Shown: positions 36,069 through 45,292, numbered from the stretch's first letter. The stretch: DNA of 64,000 nt from Muricoccus roseus (GCF_900141905.1 NZ_FQZF01000011.1:1-64000), one strand, 5' to 3'. Program-made: numbers and translations. Notes: generated by a model not told the origin, from the sequence alone.

Positions 36069-36172
36069 CAAAAGCCGACCTGGGTCGTTTTCTATGTGGC
36101 GTCGACATACCCAGCACTGCCGACGAACGCCGCGCGATGCGCGCTGCCTGAATTTTAGGGAGAGGGGTGGAG

Positions 36173-37093
36173 ATGCCCTATGTGATCGGTGACGACCTGC
36201 CGGATGCCCCGGCCGGCACCCGCTTCCGCGCCCTGCTGGAGCGCCCGGGCATCCTGCGCCTGCCCGGCGCCCAGACCGGCATGGCGGCGCTTCTGGCCAA
36301 GAGGGCGGGGTTTGAGGCGCTTTACATGTCCGGCGCGGCCATGTCGGCCGGGATGGGCCTGCCCGATCTCGGCATGATCACGGTGGACGATGTGTGCTGG
36401 CACATCCGCCAGGTAGCCCGTGCTTCCGCCCTTCCGGTGCTCGTGGATGGCGACACCGGCTATGGCGAGGCGCTGAACGTCATGCACATGGTCCGCACCT
36501 TCGAGGAGGCGGGGGCAGGCGCCGTGCATCTTGAGGACCAGCTGCTGCCCAAGAAGTGCGGGCACCTCAACGACAAGAAGCTGGCCGATGCCCATGACAT
36601 GGCCGCCAAGGTGGCGGCCGCCCGCAAGGCGCGGCGGCACCTGGTGGTCATTGCGCGCACCGACGCGGCAGCGAGCGAGGGCATGGATGGGGCGGTCGCC
36701 CGCGCGAAGCTGTATCTGGAAGCAGGCGCCGACGCGATCTTCCCGGAGGCGCTGAACACCGCCGAGATGTTCCGCGAGTTCGCCCGCCGGATGCTCGGGG
36801 TGAAGCTGCTCGCCAACATGACAGAGTTCGGCCGCACGCCCTTCTTCACGGACAAGGAGTTCGAGGAGATGGGCTATTCCATGGTGATCTGGCCGGTCTC
36901 AGCCACCCGGGTCGCGAACCGCGCGATGGAGGAGCTCTATGCCGCCATCAACCGCGACGGGGGCACCCAGGGCATGGTGGACCGGATGCAGACCCGGACG
37001 CAGCTCTACGAGGCCATCGGCTATCACGAGTACGAGGCGCTGGATCAGACCTTGGTGAAAACCGTCGTGCCCGAGGGGATGCCCCAGCGATGA
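36173..37093 (+). CDS. Isocitrate lyase/PEP mutase superfamily lyase (PrpB / 2,3-dimethylmalate lyase-like)
   Basis: About 306 residues. The superfamily core is complete: PGAQTGMAALLAKRAGFEAL, DGDTGYG at 92-98 (Mg-binding region), HLEDQ at 119-123 and the catalytic loop KKCGH at 127-131. KKCGH is the motif of methylisocitrate lyase, 2,3-dimethylmalate lyase and isocitrate lyase. The enzyme should cleave a substituted malate or citrate-type acid to pyruvate, glyoxylate or succinate-like products. ATG 36173 follows AGGGAGAGGGG. With PrpF-like and PrpD-like genes on the same island, and no citrate synthase or AcnD, it may belong to a non-methylcitrate route. The exact substrate is unknown. Confidence 0.9.
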   Translation: MPYVIGDDLPDAPAGTRFRALLERPGILRLPGAQTGMAALLAKRAGFEALYMSGAAMSAGMGLPDLGMITVDDVCWHIRQVARASALPVLVDGDTGYGEALNVMHMVRTFEEAGAGAVHLEDQLLPKKCGHLNDKKLADAHDMAAKVAAARKARRHLVVIARTDAAASEGMDGAVARAKLYLEAGADAIFPEALNTAEMFREFARRMLGVKLLANMTEFGRTPFFTDKEFEEMGYSMVIWPVSATRVANRAMEELYAAINRDGGTQGMVDRMQTRTQLYEAIGYHEYEALDQTLVKTVVPEGMPQR

Positions 37094-37115
37094 AGCTGGT
37101 TGCAAGTCGCGGAGA

Positions 37116-38171
37116 TCAGAGCCCGATCCGCTGCAGACGTGGCGCCGGCCGGGCTGACTCGCCGCTCGCTGGCGGGACGCGGCCCTCTAGCGGATAGGCC
37201 GGATCGTTGTAGCCGGGGGTGGAGGGGTGACCCGGCGGGACTAGCTCATTCACCAGCGCCTCGTCCTCGGCCGTGAAGCCATAGGCGAGCGCACCCGCGT
37301 AATCCTCCCACTGCGCCTCGGTGCGCGGCCCAGCGATAGGGGCCGTGATAAGCCCGTTGTTCAGCACCCAAGCGACGGCGAACTGCCCTGCCGAGATGCC
37401 ACGGGCCTCTGCATGCTCGCGGAGACGCTGCGCGATGGCCAGGCTCTCGGGCCGCCACTCGGTCTCCATCATGCGCGGGTCCGCCCGCCCGGCGCGGGAA
37501 CCTTCCGGCGGCGGTGCTTGAGTGGCGTACTTGCCCGTCAGCACGCCGCGCGCGAGCGGGCTGTACGGAACGACGCCGAGACCCAAATACTCGCAGGCCG
37601 GCAGATGCTCGACCTCGGGCATGCGATTCAGCGCGTTGTAGAGAGGCTGGCTAACCACGGGCCGGGCGATCCCCAGCTCGTCACACAGCCGGCAAATCTC
37701 GGCGATGCGCCATGCCCTGTGGTTGGACACGCCGAAGTAGCGAATCTTTCCGGAACGGATGAGGTCGGCCATCGCGCCGGCCGTCTCGGCCAGCGGCGTC
37801 ACGTGGTCCTCCTTGTGCAGGTAGAGGATATCGATCGTCTCGGTGCCGAGGCGCCGCAGGCTGTCCTCGACCGCCATCTGGCAATGCCGCCGGGACAGGC
37901 CGCGATCATTCGGTCCAGGGCCGACCGCATTGGCCAGCTTCGTCGCCAGTACCCAGTCCGAGCGATGCGCGCGAATGGCCCTGCCGACCACCTCCTCCGA
38001 CCGGCCCGCACTATAGGCGTTCGCGGTATCGATGAAGTTGATGCCCTGCTCGCGCGCGCGGTCGATGATTCGAATGGAGGTTGGCTCGTCCGTCGCACCG
38101 CCGAACATCATGGTGCCCAGGCAGAGCGACGAGACCTTCAGGCCGCTGCGACCGAGGTTACGGTAGTCCAT
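37116..38171 (-). CDS. Aldo/keto reductase
   Basis: About 351 residues with a TIM-barrel AKR fold. The N-terminus MDYRNLGRSGLKVSSLCLGT is typical of the YajO/YghZ-like group. The catalytic tetrad is visible: Asp and Tyr in DTANAYSAGRSE, Lys in WVLATKLAN and His in DILYLHKED. NADPH-dependent reduction of carbonyls is the expected reaction. The C-terminus has an Arg/Pro-rich extension of about 25 residues after the normal end. It is convergent with the PrpB-like gene, 22 bp apart. The physiological substrate cannot be inferred. Confidence 0.88.
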   Translation of the reverse strand: MDYRNLGRSGLKVSSLCLGTMMFGGATDEPTSIRIIDRAREQGINFIDTANAYSAGRSEEVVGRAIRAHRSDWVLATKLANAVGPGPNDRGLSRRHCQMAVEDSLRRLGTETIDILYLHKEDHVTPLAETAGAMADLIRSGKIRYFGVSNHRAWRIAEICRLCDELGIARPVVSQPLYNALNRMPEVEHLPACEYLGLGVVPYSPLARGVLTGKYATQAPPPEGSRAGRADPRMMETEWRPESLAIAQRLREHAEARGISAGQFAVAWVLNNGLITAPIAGPRTEAQWEDYAGALAYGFTAEDEALVNELVPPGHPSTPGYNDPAYPLEGRVPPASGESARPAPRLQRIGL

Positions 38172-38306
38172 AGGATCTCTCCAGGATGTCGGCGGCACGC
38201 CGCTCGGGGCTTGGCGAGCATGCGCCAGCGAAGGCTCGGGGTCGAGAAGCAGCGGGTCTGCACGCACAGCCGATCTCAAAGCGCCGCCAGCCCCCCCGGG
38301 GCGGCC

Positions 38307-38528
38307 CTGCCTCCAGTTAAGCTCCGCCCTGGCACCTCGCTGCTTCGCGCCTGGGGTGGGCGCACCCACACCGTCCTCGTCCGGGAGAATGGCTTCGAGC
38401 ACGAGGGACGCCGCTATGCCTCGCTCACCGAAGTGGCACGCGCGATCACCGGCGCTCACTGGTCCGGACCGCGCTTCTTCGGGCTGCGCAAGCTCCGGCC
38501 CTCGGCCGGGAGTAGCGCGGGTGGCTGA
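38307..38528 (+). pseudogene. DUF2924 protein fragment (C-terminal part)
   Basis: The last 73 codons of an open frame match the conserved C-terminal region of DUF2924 proteins: LRPGTSLLRAWGGRTHTVLV, GFEHEGRRYASLTEVARAIT and HWSGPRFFGL. Intact members are about 130-170 residues and lie directly upstream of a large serine recombinase in many alphaproteobacteria. Here the N-terminal half is absent, and the upstream DNA belongs to the aldo/keto reductase promoter region. The stop overlaps the GTG of the recombinase by 8 bp, so the original coupling is kept. Truncation suggests the recombinase end of the island has been eroded. Confidence 0.65.
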
Positions 38529-40088
38529 GCGCCGCAGCCGATCCAACCGGGCTAGGTCAGCTGAGGCTGGACACGCGTCATCCACGGACGCCGCCCGTCG
38601 TCGCTGCGCCATCTACACCCGCAAGTCCTCCGAGGATGGGCTGGAGCAGGCCTTCAACTCCCTCGATGCCCAGCGCGACGCCTGCGAGGCCTTCATCCGG
38701 AGCCAGCGTCACGAAGGCTGGGTCTCGCTCCCCGCCCGCTACGACGATGGCGGTCTCTCGGGCGGCACCCTCGAGCGCCCGGCGCTGCAGCAGCTCTCGG
38801 CTGACATCCGCGCCGGCAAGGCCGACCTGATCGTTCTCTACAAAGTCGACCGCCTCACCCGCTCGCTGGCCGACTTCGCCAAGCTTGTGGACTTCCTCGA
38901 CGCCCACCGCGTTTCCTTCGTCTCCGTCACCCAACAGTTCAATACTACCACTTCCATGGGGCGCCTCACGCTCAACATGCTGCTCTCCTTGGCCCAGTTC
39001 GAGCGCGAGATTACCGGCGAGCGAATCCGCGACAAGTTCGCGGCCTCCCGACGCAAGGGCATGTGGATGGGCGGCACTGTCCCCCTCGGCTACCGGGTGC
39101 ACGAGCGCAAGCTGATTGTGGACGAGCCCGAGGCCGAGCGGGTGCGCACGTCTTCCGCCGCTACTTCGCCCTCGGCTCCGTGCTCGCACTGCGGGAGGAG
39201 GCCACCCGTGAGGGCATGCTCAGCAAGGCAGGCCAGCCTCTCTCCCGCGGTGCCCGGTTCCACCTCCTGCAGAACCGCCTCTACCGCGGTCAAGTGGTCC
39301 ACAAGGGGCAAACCTACGCCGGCGAGCACGATGCCATCGTCGGGGAGGAGCTTTGGGATGCGGTGCAGCAGCGCCTGGCAAACAACCGGCAGGACCGCAG
39401 CCCGGGGAGGCGGAGCAACAACCCGGCCCTGCTCCTCGGCCTCGTCCACGACGCCTCCGGCGATCGCCTCACGCCGACCCACGCTGTCCGCCGCGGCGTG
39501 CGCTACCGCTACTACGTCTCCCATCGCCTCGTGACTGACGGGCGCCGCAAAGCCCCCGATGGGCGCCGCATCCCGGCGAACGACCTCGAACGCCTGGTCG
39601 TCGACACGCTGCTCCAGTTCGTGACCGACCCGCCGCGGCTACTCGGCCGTCTGAACGAGGAAGGAGCGCTGCCCAGCAGCCTGTCGGGGCAGAAAGAGCT
39701 GATCCGCGCCGCCCAGGCACTCGCGGATGGCTGGCCTCAGCTCAGCCCCAAGGATGGGCGCAACTTGTTGCATCGCTTGCTCACCCGGGTCGATGTCACC
39801 GACAAGGCGATCACACTCCGGCTCGATCCCGCCCACCTCCGCGATCACCTGCTCGGAACGGAGCCTGAGGCCACCGATGCGGGACGTGACTCGATCTTCC
39901 TCTCCGTGCCCTCCACGCTGATGCGGGCCGGGCGCGGGACAGCGCTGGTGCTGGGTGATCAGGACGCTCCTGCCCCCAGCAGGCGCAATCCAACCCTGGT
40001 GCGCGTGATTGTGCGGGACACGCCTTCGGGTGCGGTAGCCTCTCAGTCCGATCGAGAACACGCCGGCGTCTCCAGTCCCCACTCCTAG
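38521..40088 (+). pseudogene. Large serine recombinase, frameshifted
   Basis: The first frame (GTG 38521 to about 39147) encodes the resolvase domain: IYTRKSSEDGLEQAFNSLDA with nucleophile Ser36, DRLTRSLADF, the helix LSLAQFEREITGERIRDKFA and GTVPLGYRVHERKLIVDE. After EAERVR, the expected HVFRRYFALGSV continues in another frame, which runs to 40088 with the recombinase and C-terminal domains (LLQNRLYRGQVVHKGQTY). One missing base near 39146-39150 explains the break. The reconstructed protein is about 522 residues, normal for integrases of this family. As written, the product would lack DNA-binding domains and be inactive. It lies 87 bp inside the right repeat and was probably the island integrase. 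Confidence 0.85.
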
Positions 40089-40175
40089 GGCCCTGGTACT
40101 GCTTTCCTGCGCAGGGGAGACAAACGACGCATTCCGTCGGCCTCCGCCGCACGAAAGCGTCTCCCCGACAGCCTG

Positions 40176-40270
40176 CCCCGATCAGGTCGGCAGAAAAGCC
40201 CGGGAACACCGGCATTCTCGCGGGACACCGTCTGGGCTGGCAAAACTGCGAGAAGAACGGAGAAGGGTGG
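40176..40270. repeat. Right direct repeat, probable attR
   Basis: Identical over 95 bp to the left end of the window. Its last three bases are the complement of the CCA end of tRNA-Gln, so the tRNA gene is complete on this side. Serine integrases usually leave only short common cores, so such a long exact repeat is unusual for the neighbouring recombinase and may point to a tyrosine-type or other insertion route. Confidence 0.8.
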
Positions 40271-40342
40271 CTGGGGCGCCAGGATTCGAACCTGGGAATG
40301 GCGGTACCAAAAACCGCTGCCTTACCGCTTGGCTACGCCCCA
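40268..40342 (-). tRNA. tRNA-Gln (TTG anticodon)
   Basis: The reverse strand folds into a complete cloverleaf. The acceptor stem is TGGGGCG with CGCCCCA, the anticodon stem GCGGT with ACCGC encloses the loop TTTTGGT (anticodon TTG), and the T-arm contains GGTTCGAATCC. Discriminator G and an encoded CCA follow. Length is 75 nt with CCA. Its 3' end coincides with the edge of the 95-bp direct repeat, making it the apparent integration landmark of the island. Confidence 0.95.
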
Positions 40343-40410
40343 CCGGAACCGGCGTCTCGGCGGGGCGGAACATGTCCTCCCCGGCGCCGGACGTAAAGCC
40401 CCACCCGCCA

Positions 40411-41319
40411 TCACGCCGCGGCGCGCACGCCCCCGCCCCAGCGCCACCAGGCCGGGGGCAGCAGCATGGCGGCATGCTCGGCCGCCGCTGCGTCGGCAAA
40501 GAGCGCGAAGCAGGTCGCGCCCGAGCCGCTCATGCGCGCCATCAGCGCCCCTGGCAGCGCCGAGAGCGCCTCCAGAACCCCGGCGATCGGCGGGCAGAGG
40601 GAGATGGCGGGCGGCTCCAGGTCATTCCGCAGCGCCCGCAGCGCCTCTGCCAGGGCAGCCGCATCCGCCCAGCGCGCCGGCAGCACGGCGGGCGGGGAGA
40701 AAGGACCTGTCCGCGCCGCGAAGATACCGGGCGTGGCGAGGGAAACCCGAGGATTGGCCAGCACCATGCCGAAGGCCGGCAGCCCGGGTGCGGCGGAAAG
40801 CACCTCCCCCACCCCCTGCATCCGGGTGGGCCGGGATGCCACGCAGACCGGCACATCCGCGCCCAGCCGAAGGGCCAGCGCCTCCAGCGCCGGCCCAGCC
40901 ATCCCAAGCCCCCAGAAGCGGTTCAGCGCGCGCAGCGCCGCCGCCGCATCGGCCGAACCGCCGCCGATGCCGGACGCGACCGGCAGCCGCTTCTCCAGCA
41001 GCAGCGCCGCGCCAGGCAGGTCCCGCCCGGCCGCCTCGGCCAGCAGGCGCGCTGCGCGCAGAACCAGGTTGTCCGGCTCGGCAGCCAGCGCGCCGGCTTC
41101 GGGCCCGCCAAGCCGAAGGGAATGCCCCTCCCCCGGCTCCACCATCACCTCATCCGCGGCCCCGGCGAACACCACCAGGCTGTCGAGCAGATGGTATCCG
41201 TCCGCACGCCGCCCGGTGACATGCAGGTGCAGGTTAATCTTGGCCGGCGCCAGCTCGGCCACGGCCTCATCCACGGGCGCCGCCCCCATGCGGCGGGGCG
41301 CCTCCATCGCCAGGGGCAT
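40411..41319 (-). CDS. ispE: 4-diphosphocytidyl-2-C-methyl-D-erythritol kinase
   Basis: About 302 residues. It phosphorylates the 2-hydroxyl of CDP-methylerythritol in the MEP route to isoprenoids. GHMP-kinase features are present: [20 protein letters not shown] at the N-terminus and [19 protein letters not shown] near residue 115, the ATP-binding loop. [14 protein letters not shown] near the C-terminus is the third motif. ATG 41319 gives a modest leader before the conserved PAKINL; longer upstream frames run into the neighbouring TPR gene. It follows that gene by 25 bp on the same strand and is probably co-transcribed. It is an essential housekeeping gene, marking the return to core chromosome. 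Confidence 0.93.
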   Translation of the reverse strand: MPLAMEAPRRMGAAPVDEAVAELAPAKINLHLHVTGRRADGYHLLDSLVVFAGAADEVMVEPGEGHSLRLGGPEAGALAAEPDNLVLRAARLLAEAAGRDLPGAALLLEKRLPVASGIGGGSADAAAALRALNRFWGLGMAGPALEALALRLGADVPVCVASRPTRMQGVGEVLSAAPGLPAFGMVLANPRVSLATPGIFAARTGPFSPPAVLPARWADAAALAEALRALRNDLEPPAISLCPPIAGVLEALSALPGALMARMSGSGATCFALFADAAAAEHAAMLLPPAWWRWGGGVRAAA

Positions 41320-41344
41320 GGTCACTCCGAGAAAGGCCTTTCCC

Positions 41345-43201
41345 TCAACGCAGCGCGGTGGCCGAGGCGGGCAGGCCGTCCCGCATCTTCGCCTCGATCC
41401 GCCCGGTCTCGGCCGGCTCGGGGTCCAGGCCAAGGGCGCGGCGCCACTGGAATCGCGCCTCGGCCTGGCGCCCCACCGCCCAGTAGGCGTCACCCAGATG
41501 GTCGTTCACGACTGGATTGCGGGGCTCCAGCTCCGCCGCCTTCTCCAGCCACTCGATCGCCGGCTTCACCTCGCCCAGGCGGAACAGCACCCATCCCAGG
41601 CTGTCCGCGATGTTGCCATCCTGCGGGCGGGCGGCCACGGCCTTTTCCAGCATCCCGCGGGCCTCCTGCAGCCGCTCGCCGCGCTCCACCCAGGCATAGG
41701 CCAGGTGGTTCAGCAGCACCGGCTGGTCCGGCGACAGCGCCAGGGCCTGCCGCAGGTCCGCCTCCGCCCCGGGCCAGTCCCCCGCCCGCTCCCGCGCGAT
41801 CGCGCGCGCATGGAAGAGAGGCCAGTCCGCCGCCGCGGGTTGGGGCAGGCGGCTGATGGCAGTGGTGTAGGCCGCGGCGGCCTCGGCCGGGCGCCCTTCC
41901 CGGCGCAGCATGTCGCCCATGGCGAGGGCCGGCTGGGGCGCACCCGGATGGGCGCCCGCCAGCTGCTTCAGCAACTCCACCGCCTCGCCGCCCCGGCCCA
42001 TCCGGCCCAGCAGCCCGGCGCGCCGCAGCATCGCCAGCGGCGCCATGGGGTCGGTGGGCGGAACCGCCTCCAGCACGGCCAGGGCCGGGCCGACATGGCG
42101 CTCATCCGCCATGCTCTCCGCCGCCAGGATCTGGGCGGGAACGAAGCCCGGCCGCAACCGCAGCGAAAGCCGCGCCAGGATCAGCGCCAGCTCTGGAGAG
42201 CCCTGACCCCGCAGCGCCGCACCGAGCGCCACCTGCGCCTCCGCCATGCCCTCGGTCGGGGAAGCGACCGCCCGCTCGGTCAAGGCCGCCCGGCGCGCCA
42301 GCGGCCCGGCCGTCAGCGCGATATCGTCGGAGCCGACCGCCATGGCATCGAACAGCCGGGCCCCGTCCGCCTCCCGCCCGGCCCGGGCGAGGATCCCGGC
42401 GGCGATGGTGGCCAGCCGCATGTTCGGCTCATCCGCCTCGGCCACCGCGATGCGGATCAGGCGCTCCGCGTCGCGCGGCCGATTGGCCAAGTCCGCGATC
42501 ATGGCGCCGTGCAGGGCGGCCACGCCGCGCAGCTGCCCCCCTTCGGTGAAGGGGCGGAGGGTCGCCAGCGCGGCCTCCGTATTGCCGTGGCCCGCCTGCG
42601 CCCAGGCCAGGAGCAATGGCTGGAGGATCTGCGCACTGCCCTGGCGCGGCAGGCCGCGGATGCGGGCCTCGGCCCGCTCCCACCGCCCGCCCTGGGCATC
42701 GGCGCCGGCCAGCAGAAGCGCGGCCAGCTGGCTTTCCGGCAGCCGCCGCGCCAGGCGAACCGCCTCGGGGCGGCCATCCATCACGGCGGCATTGAAGGCG
42801 CGGGTGAGGATTTCCGGCTCGTCCGGCTCGGATGCCAGGGCGGCCAGCAACGCGTCGGCGGCCGGACCGGCATCGCTTTCATTCGCGGCGAGGCGGCCAG
42901 CGAGATAGGGCCCGAACACTCCCTCCGGCGTATGAGCCGAGGCCGGGGCCGCGCTGGGCCCCGAAGCAGGCGCGGCCCGGCGCGCGGCCTGGGGCAGTTG
43001 CGGCGGCCCGGCCTGGGCAAGCCTTTGCAGCCCGTCCTCTGCCGCAGCCGCCGGCGCGGAGCCGGAGGTGCCCCCGGCCGCGCAGCCGGCCAGCAGCGCC
43101 GCGGCCATCAGGATGCCACGGCCTCGCCCCGTGGCACCTCCTGCCCAGGCGCGGGGCGAGGAGGGGGGGAGGAACCGGGAGTGGGCCTCGGACGGCATCA
43201 T
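41345..43201 (-). CDS. TPR-repeat lipoprotein
   Basis: About 618 residues. From ATG 43201 there is a leader with a lipobox-like [12 protein letters not shown], suggesting an outer-membrane or periplasmic lipoprotein. The rest is helical repeats. The clearest TPRs lie in the C-terminal third ([60 protein letters not shown]). TPR proteins scaffold protein contacts; in other alphaproteobacteria such a gene commonly precedes ispE, as here. No enzymatic motif is seen. The start may be either of the two adjacent ATGs at 43201 and 43198. Confidence 0.85.
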   Translation of the reverse strand: MMPSEAHSRFLPPSSPRAWAGGATGRGRGILMAAALLAGCAAGGTSGSAPAAAAEDGLQRLAQAGPPQLPQAARRAAPASGPSAAPASAHTPEGVFGPYLAGRLAANESDAGPAADALLAALASEPDEPEILTRAFNAAVMDGRPEAVRLARRLPESQLAALLLAGADAQGGRWERAEARIRGLPRQGSAQILQPLLLAWAQAGHGNTEAALATLRPFTEGGQLRGVAALHGAMIADLANRPRDAERLIRIAVAEADEPNMRLATIAAGILARAGREADGARLFDAMAVGSDDIALTAGPLARRAALTERAVASPTEGMAEAQVALGAALRGQGSPELALILARLSLRLRPGFVPAQILAAESMADERHVGPALAVLEAVPPTDPMAPLAMLRRAGLLGRMGRGGEAVELLKQLAGAHPGAPQPALAMGDMLRREGRPAEAAAAYTTAISRLPQPAAADWPLFHARAIARERAGDWPGAEADLRQALALSPDQPVLLNHLAYAWVERGERLQEARGMLEKAVAARPQDGNIADSLGWVLFRLGEVKPAIEWLEKAAELEPRNPVVNDHLGDAYWAVGRQAEARFQWRRALGLDPEPAETGRIEAKMRDGLPASATALR

Positions 43202-43372
43202 GCGGTGCAGCGTAGGATCACTGGCGCGTGAGTTTCCAGCATCTCTTCGGCACGCGCCGAAGGCGAAGGGCCACTGTGGCATTTCTGTGGTGAGAGCGGC
43301 AGCCAGCCGCCCGTCTTTCCGTTCCAGGCCGCCTGTGATTCATTTCGTGACGTTCGCGAGGGAGGAAGAGCG

Positions 43373-44023
43373 ATGCGCGCGCTGATGGTGGCCCTGGTCC
43401 TGCTCGCCGGGCTCGCAGCCAATCCGGCCGAGGCCCAGAACCGCTTCTGGCTGGTCAACAACACGGGTGAGACCATCCAGACCGCCAATGTCTCTCCCTC
43501 CCGCCGCTCGGACTGGGGCCCCGATATCCTGGGCAACAGCGTGCTGCCCGCCGGCAACCGGGTCTTCGTCACCCCCAATTTCGGGGATTGCGTGTTGGAT
43601 GTGCGGGTGACCTATCCCAGCGGGCGGGAGGAAACGCGGATGGGGCTGAATGCCTGCTCCATCAACACCATCGCCTTCGGCCAGGGGCAGAGCCCGGGCC
43701 AGGGCCGGGGGGGCGTGGGCGCCACCATCGGCGGGAGCCCGGGGGGATCGGTCGCCGCGCCGCGCGGCGGCAATCCCTCCTTCAACTTCATCAACCGTTC
43801 GGGCCAGACCATCCGGGAGCTCTACATCTCCCTCTCCTCCCAATCGAGCTGGGGGCAGGACAGGCTCGGGAACAACGTGATGAACCCGGGCCAGTCCCTC
43901 TGGGTGGACCTGCCGGGCGGCGGAAGCTGCGCGGCCGATATCCGGGTGGTCTACATGAACGGCGCGGCCTCGGAACGCCGCGGCGTGGAGACCTGCAGCC
44001 GCACCGACATGGTCTGGCGCTGA
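43373..44023 (+). CDS. Secreted protein with two internal repeats, function unknown
   Basis: About 216 residues. A Sec signal (residues 1-22, ending AEAQ) is followed by two related domains at about 25-97 and 137-208, joined by a Gly/Ser/Pro-rich linker. Both repeats share N-x-(T/S)-G-x-TI, a W-G-x-D-x-LGN stretch, a G-x-C pair and a late ESR/ERR-G-C motif. Each has two cysteines, so one disulfide per domain is likely. I do not recognise the family. ATG 43373 follows GAGGGAGGAAG. It stands alone between divergent and co-directional genes and ends at a good terminator. Confidence 0.8.
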   Translation: MRALMVALVLLAGLAANPAEAQNRFWLVNNTGETIQTANVSPSRRSDWGPDILGNSVLPAGNRVFVTPNFGDCVLDVRVTYPSGREETRMGLNACSINTIAFGQGQSPGQGRGGVGATIGGSPGGSVAAPRGGNPSFNFINRSGQTIRELYISLSSQSSWGQDRLGNNVMNPGQSLWVDLPGGGSCAADIRVVYMNGAASERRGVETCSRTDMVWR

Positions 44024-44042
44024 CAGCACCCCGTTCCGCAGG

Positions 44043-44076
44043 AGGCCGCGCGGAAAGTCCAGCGCGGCCTTTGTTT
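44043..44076 (+). terminator. Rho-independent terminator after the secreted repeat protein
   Basis: AGGCCGCGC and GCGCGGCCT form a perfect 9-bp stem around a 10-nt loop, followed by TTGTTTT, starting 20 bp after the stop codon at 44023. Confidence 0.75.
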
Positions 44077-44167
44077 TCACGCATTCGTTCCCTCATTGTT
44101 CTTGACGGAGAGAGGTGGGCACGCCCAAATGCAGGAGAACACAAGGCGAACTCGATAGGAGGCCACC

Positions 44168-45292
44168 ATGCCGGACGGCAGCCTGGGCAGCCCTCTCCTC
44201 ACCCGGTCCACCCTGCCCGGCCTTCGCCGTGGCCGTGGCGCCGTGTCGAACCCCGCGAACCGTTTCGAGCGGTCGCGCACCGATACCTTCGATGACGGGT
44301 GGGGCACGCTGGCCGAGGCGCTGGCCGACCTGCCGCCGCTCGCCACCTCGCTGACGCGGGACGCCTCCCGCTCCGCCCTCTCCTGGAACGACAGCCCGGA
44401 TATTGGCTTCGACCGGTCGGTGAACCCGTACAAGGGCTGCGAGCATGGCTGCATCTACTGCTACGCCCGCCCGACCCATGCCTGGATCGGCCTCTCCCCC
44501 GGCCTCGACTTCGAATCCCGCCTCATGTTCAAGCCAGAGGTGGCGACGTTGCTGGAGAAGGAGCTGAGCAAGCCCGGCTATACGCCGCGCCCGATCGCCC
44601 TGGGCTCCAACACCGACCCCTACCAGCCGGTGGAGCGCACCCTGGGCCTGACGCGCCAAGTGCTGGAGGTGCTGGACCGCTTCAACCACCCGGTGACGAT
44701 CGTGACCAAGTCCGCCGGCGTGCTGCGGGACATGGACATCCTGACGCGCATGGCAGCGCGGAACCTCGTCCAGGTCTGCCTCTCCGTCACCACGCTGGAC
44801 AATCGCCTGGCGCGCATTATGGAGCCCCGCGCGGCCGCGCCCCTGCGCCGGCTGGCCGCGATGCATGAGCTCTCCCGTGCCGGCATCCCCGTTGGGGTGC
44901 TGGTGGCGCCCGTCATCCCCGGCGTGAACGATGCCGAGATGGAAAAGGTGCTGGAGGCCTCCCATGCCCATGGCGCCCGTGCCGCCGGCTATGTGCTGCT
45001 GCGCCTGCCGCTGGAAATCCGGCAGATGTTCGAGGACTGGCTGAACGCGCATATGCCGGACCGCGCCGCCCGCGTTCTGGCCCTGGTGCGCGAGACCCGC
45101 GCCGGCCGCGCCTATGACTCCCGCTTCGGCATCCGCCAGACCGGCACCGGCCCCTATGCCGACATGCTGGCCAGCCGCTTCGCCGTGGCGATGAAGCGCC
45201 TGGGGCTGGACAAGGCACGGGAGAATGGCGGGCTGGACTGCTCCCGCTTCGTTGTGCCGGGTGTCGAGGCGCGGCAGCTGGAGCTGCTCTAG
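44168..45292 (+). CDS. PA0069 family radical SAM protein
   Basis: About 374 residues. The radical SAM cluster motif is CEHGCIYC near residues 92-99, within NPYKGCEHGCIYCYARPTH, a hallmark of the PA0069/SplB-like group. LGSNTDPYQPVERTLGLTRQ and ITIVTKSAGVLRD-like segments follow, as in spore photoproduct lyase relatives. The function of PA0069 proteins is not established; a DNA-repair-like or modification role has been suggested by similarity only. Start ATG 44168 is preceded by AGGAGG. It ends just before a strong terminator shared with the convergent binding-protein gene. Confidence 0.9.
   Translation: MPDGSLGSPLLTRSTLPGLRRGRGAVSNPANRFERSRTDTFDDGWGTLAEALADLPPLATSLTRDASRSALSWNDSPDIGFDRSVNPYKGCEHGCIYCYARPTHAWIGLSPGLDFESRLMFKPEVATLLEKELSKPGYTPRPIALGSNTDPYQPVERTLGLTRQVLEVLDRFNHPVTIVTKSAGVLRDMDILTRMAARNLVQVCLSVTTLDNRLARIMEPRAAAPLRRLAAMHELSRAGIPVGVLVAPVIPGVNDAEMEKVLEASHAHGARAAGYVLLRLPLEIRQMFEDWLNAHMPDRAARVLALVRETRAGRAYDSRFGIRQTGTGPYADMLASRFAVAMKRLGLDKARENGGLDCSRFVVPGVEARQLELL

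Larger units (their letters stand above)
1..40270. mobile_element. Putative genomic island integrated beside tRNA-Gln
   Basis: The segment is bounded by identical 95-bp direct repeats (1-95 and 40176-40270). The right repeat abuts an intact tRNA-Gln gene, and a serine recombinase gene lies about 90 bp inside that repeat. The cargo is catabolic modules with regulators and orphan solute receptors. Frameshifted genes occur only inside this segment. That islands integrate beside tRNA genes and carry their recombinase at one end is established; that this segment moved as one unit is inference. The left copy starts at base 1, so the repeat may extend further left, or the window edge may simply be a contig break at a repeat. 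Confidence 0.75.

Noticed and set aside
39063-39160. Programmed frameshift in the recombinase gene
   Set aside because: No slippery heptamer or nearby stimulatory hairpin was evident at the frame junction; a simple one-base loss is the easier explanation.
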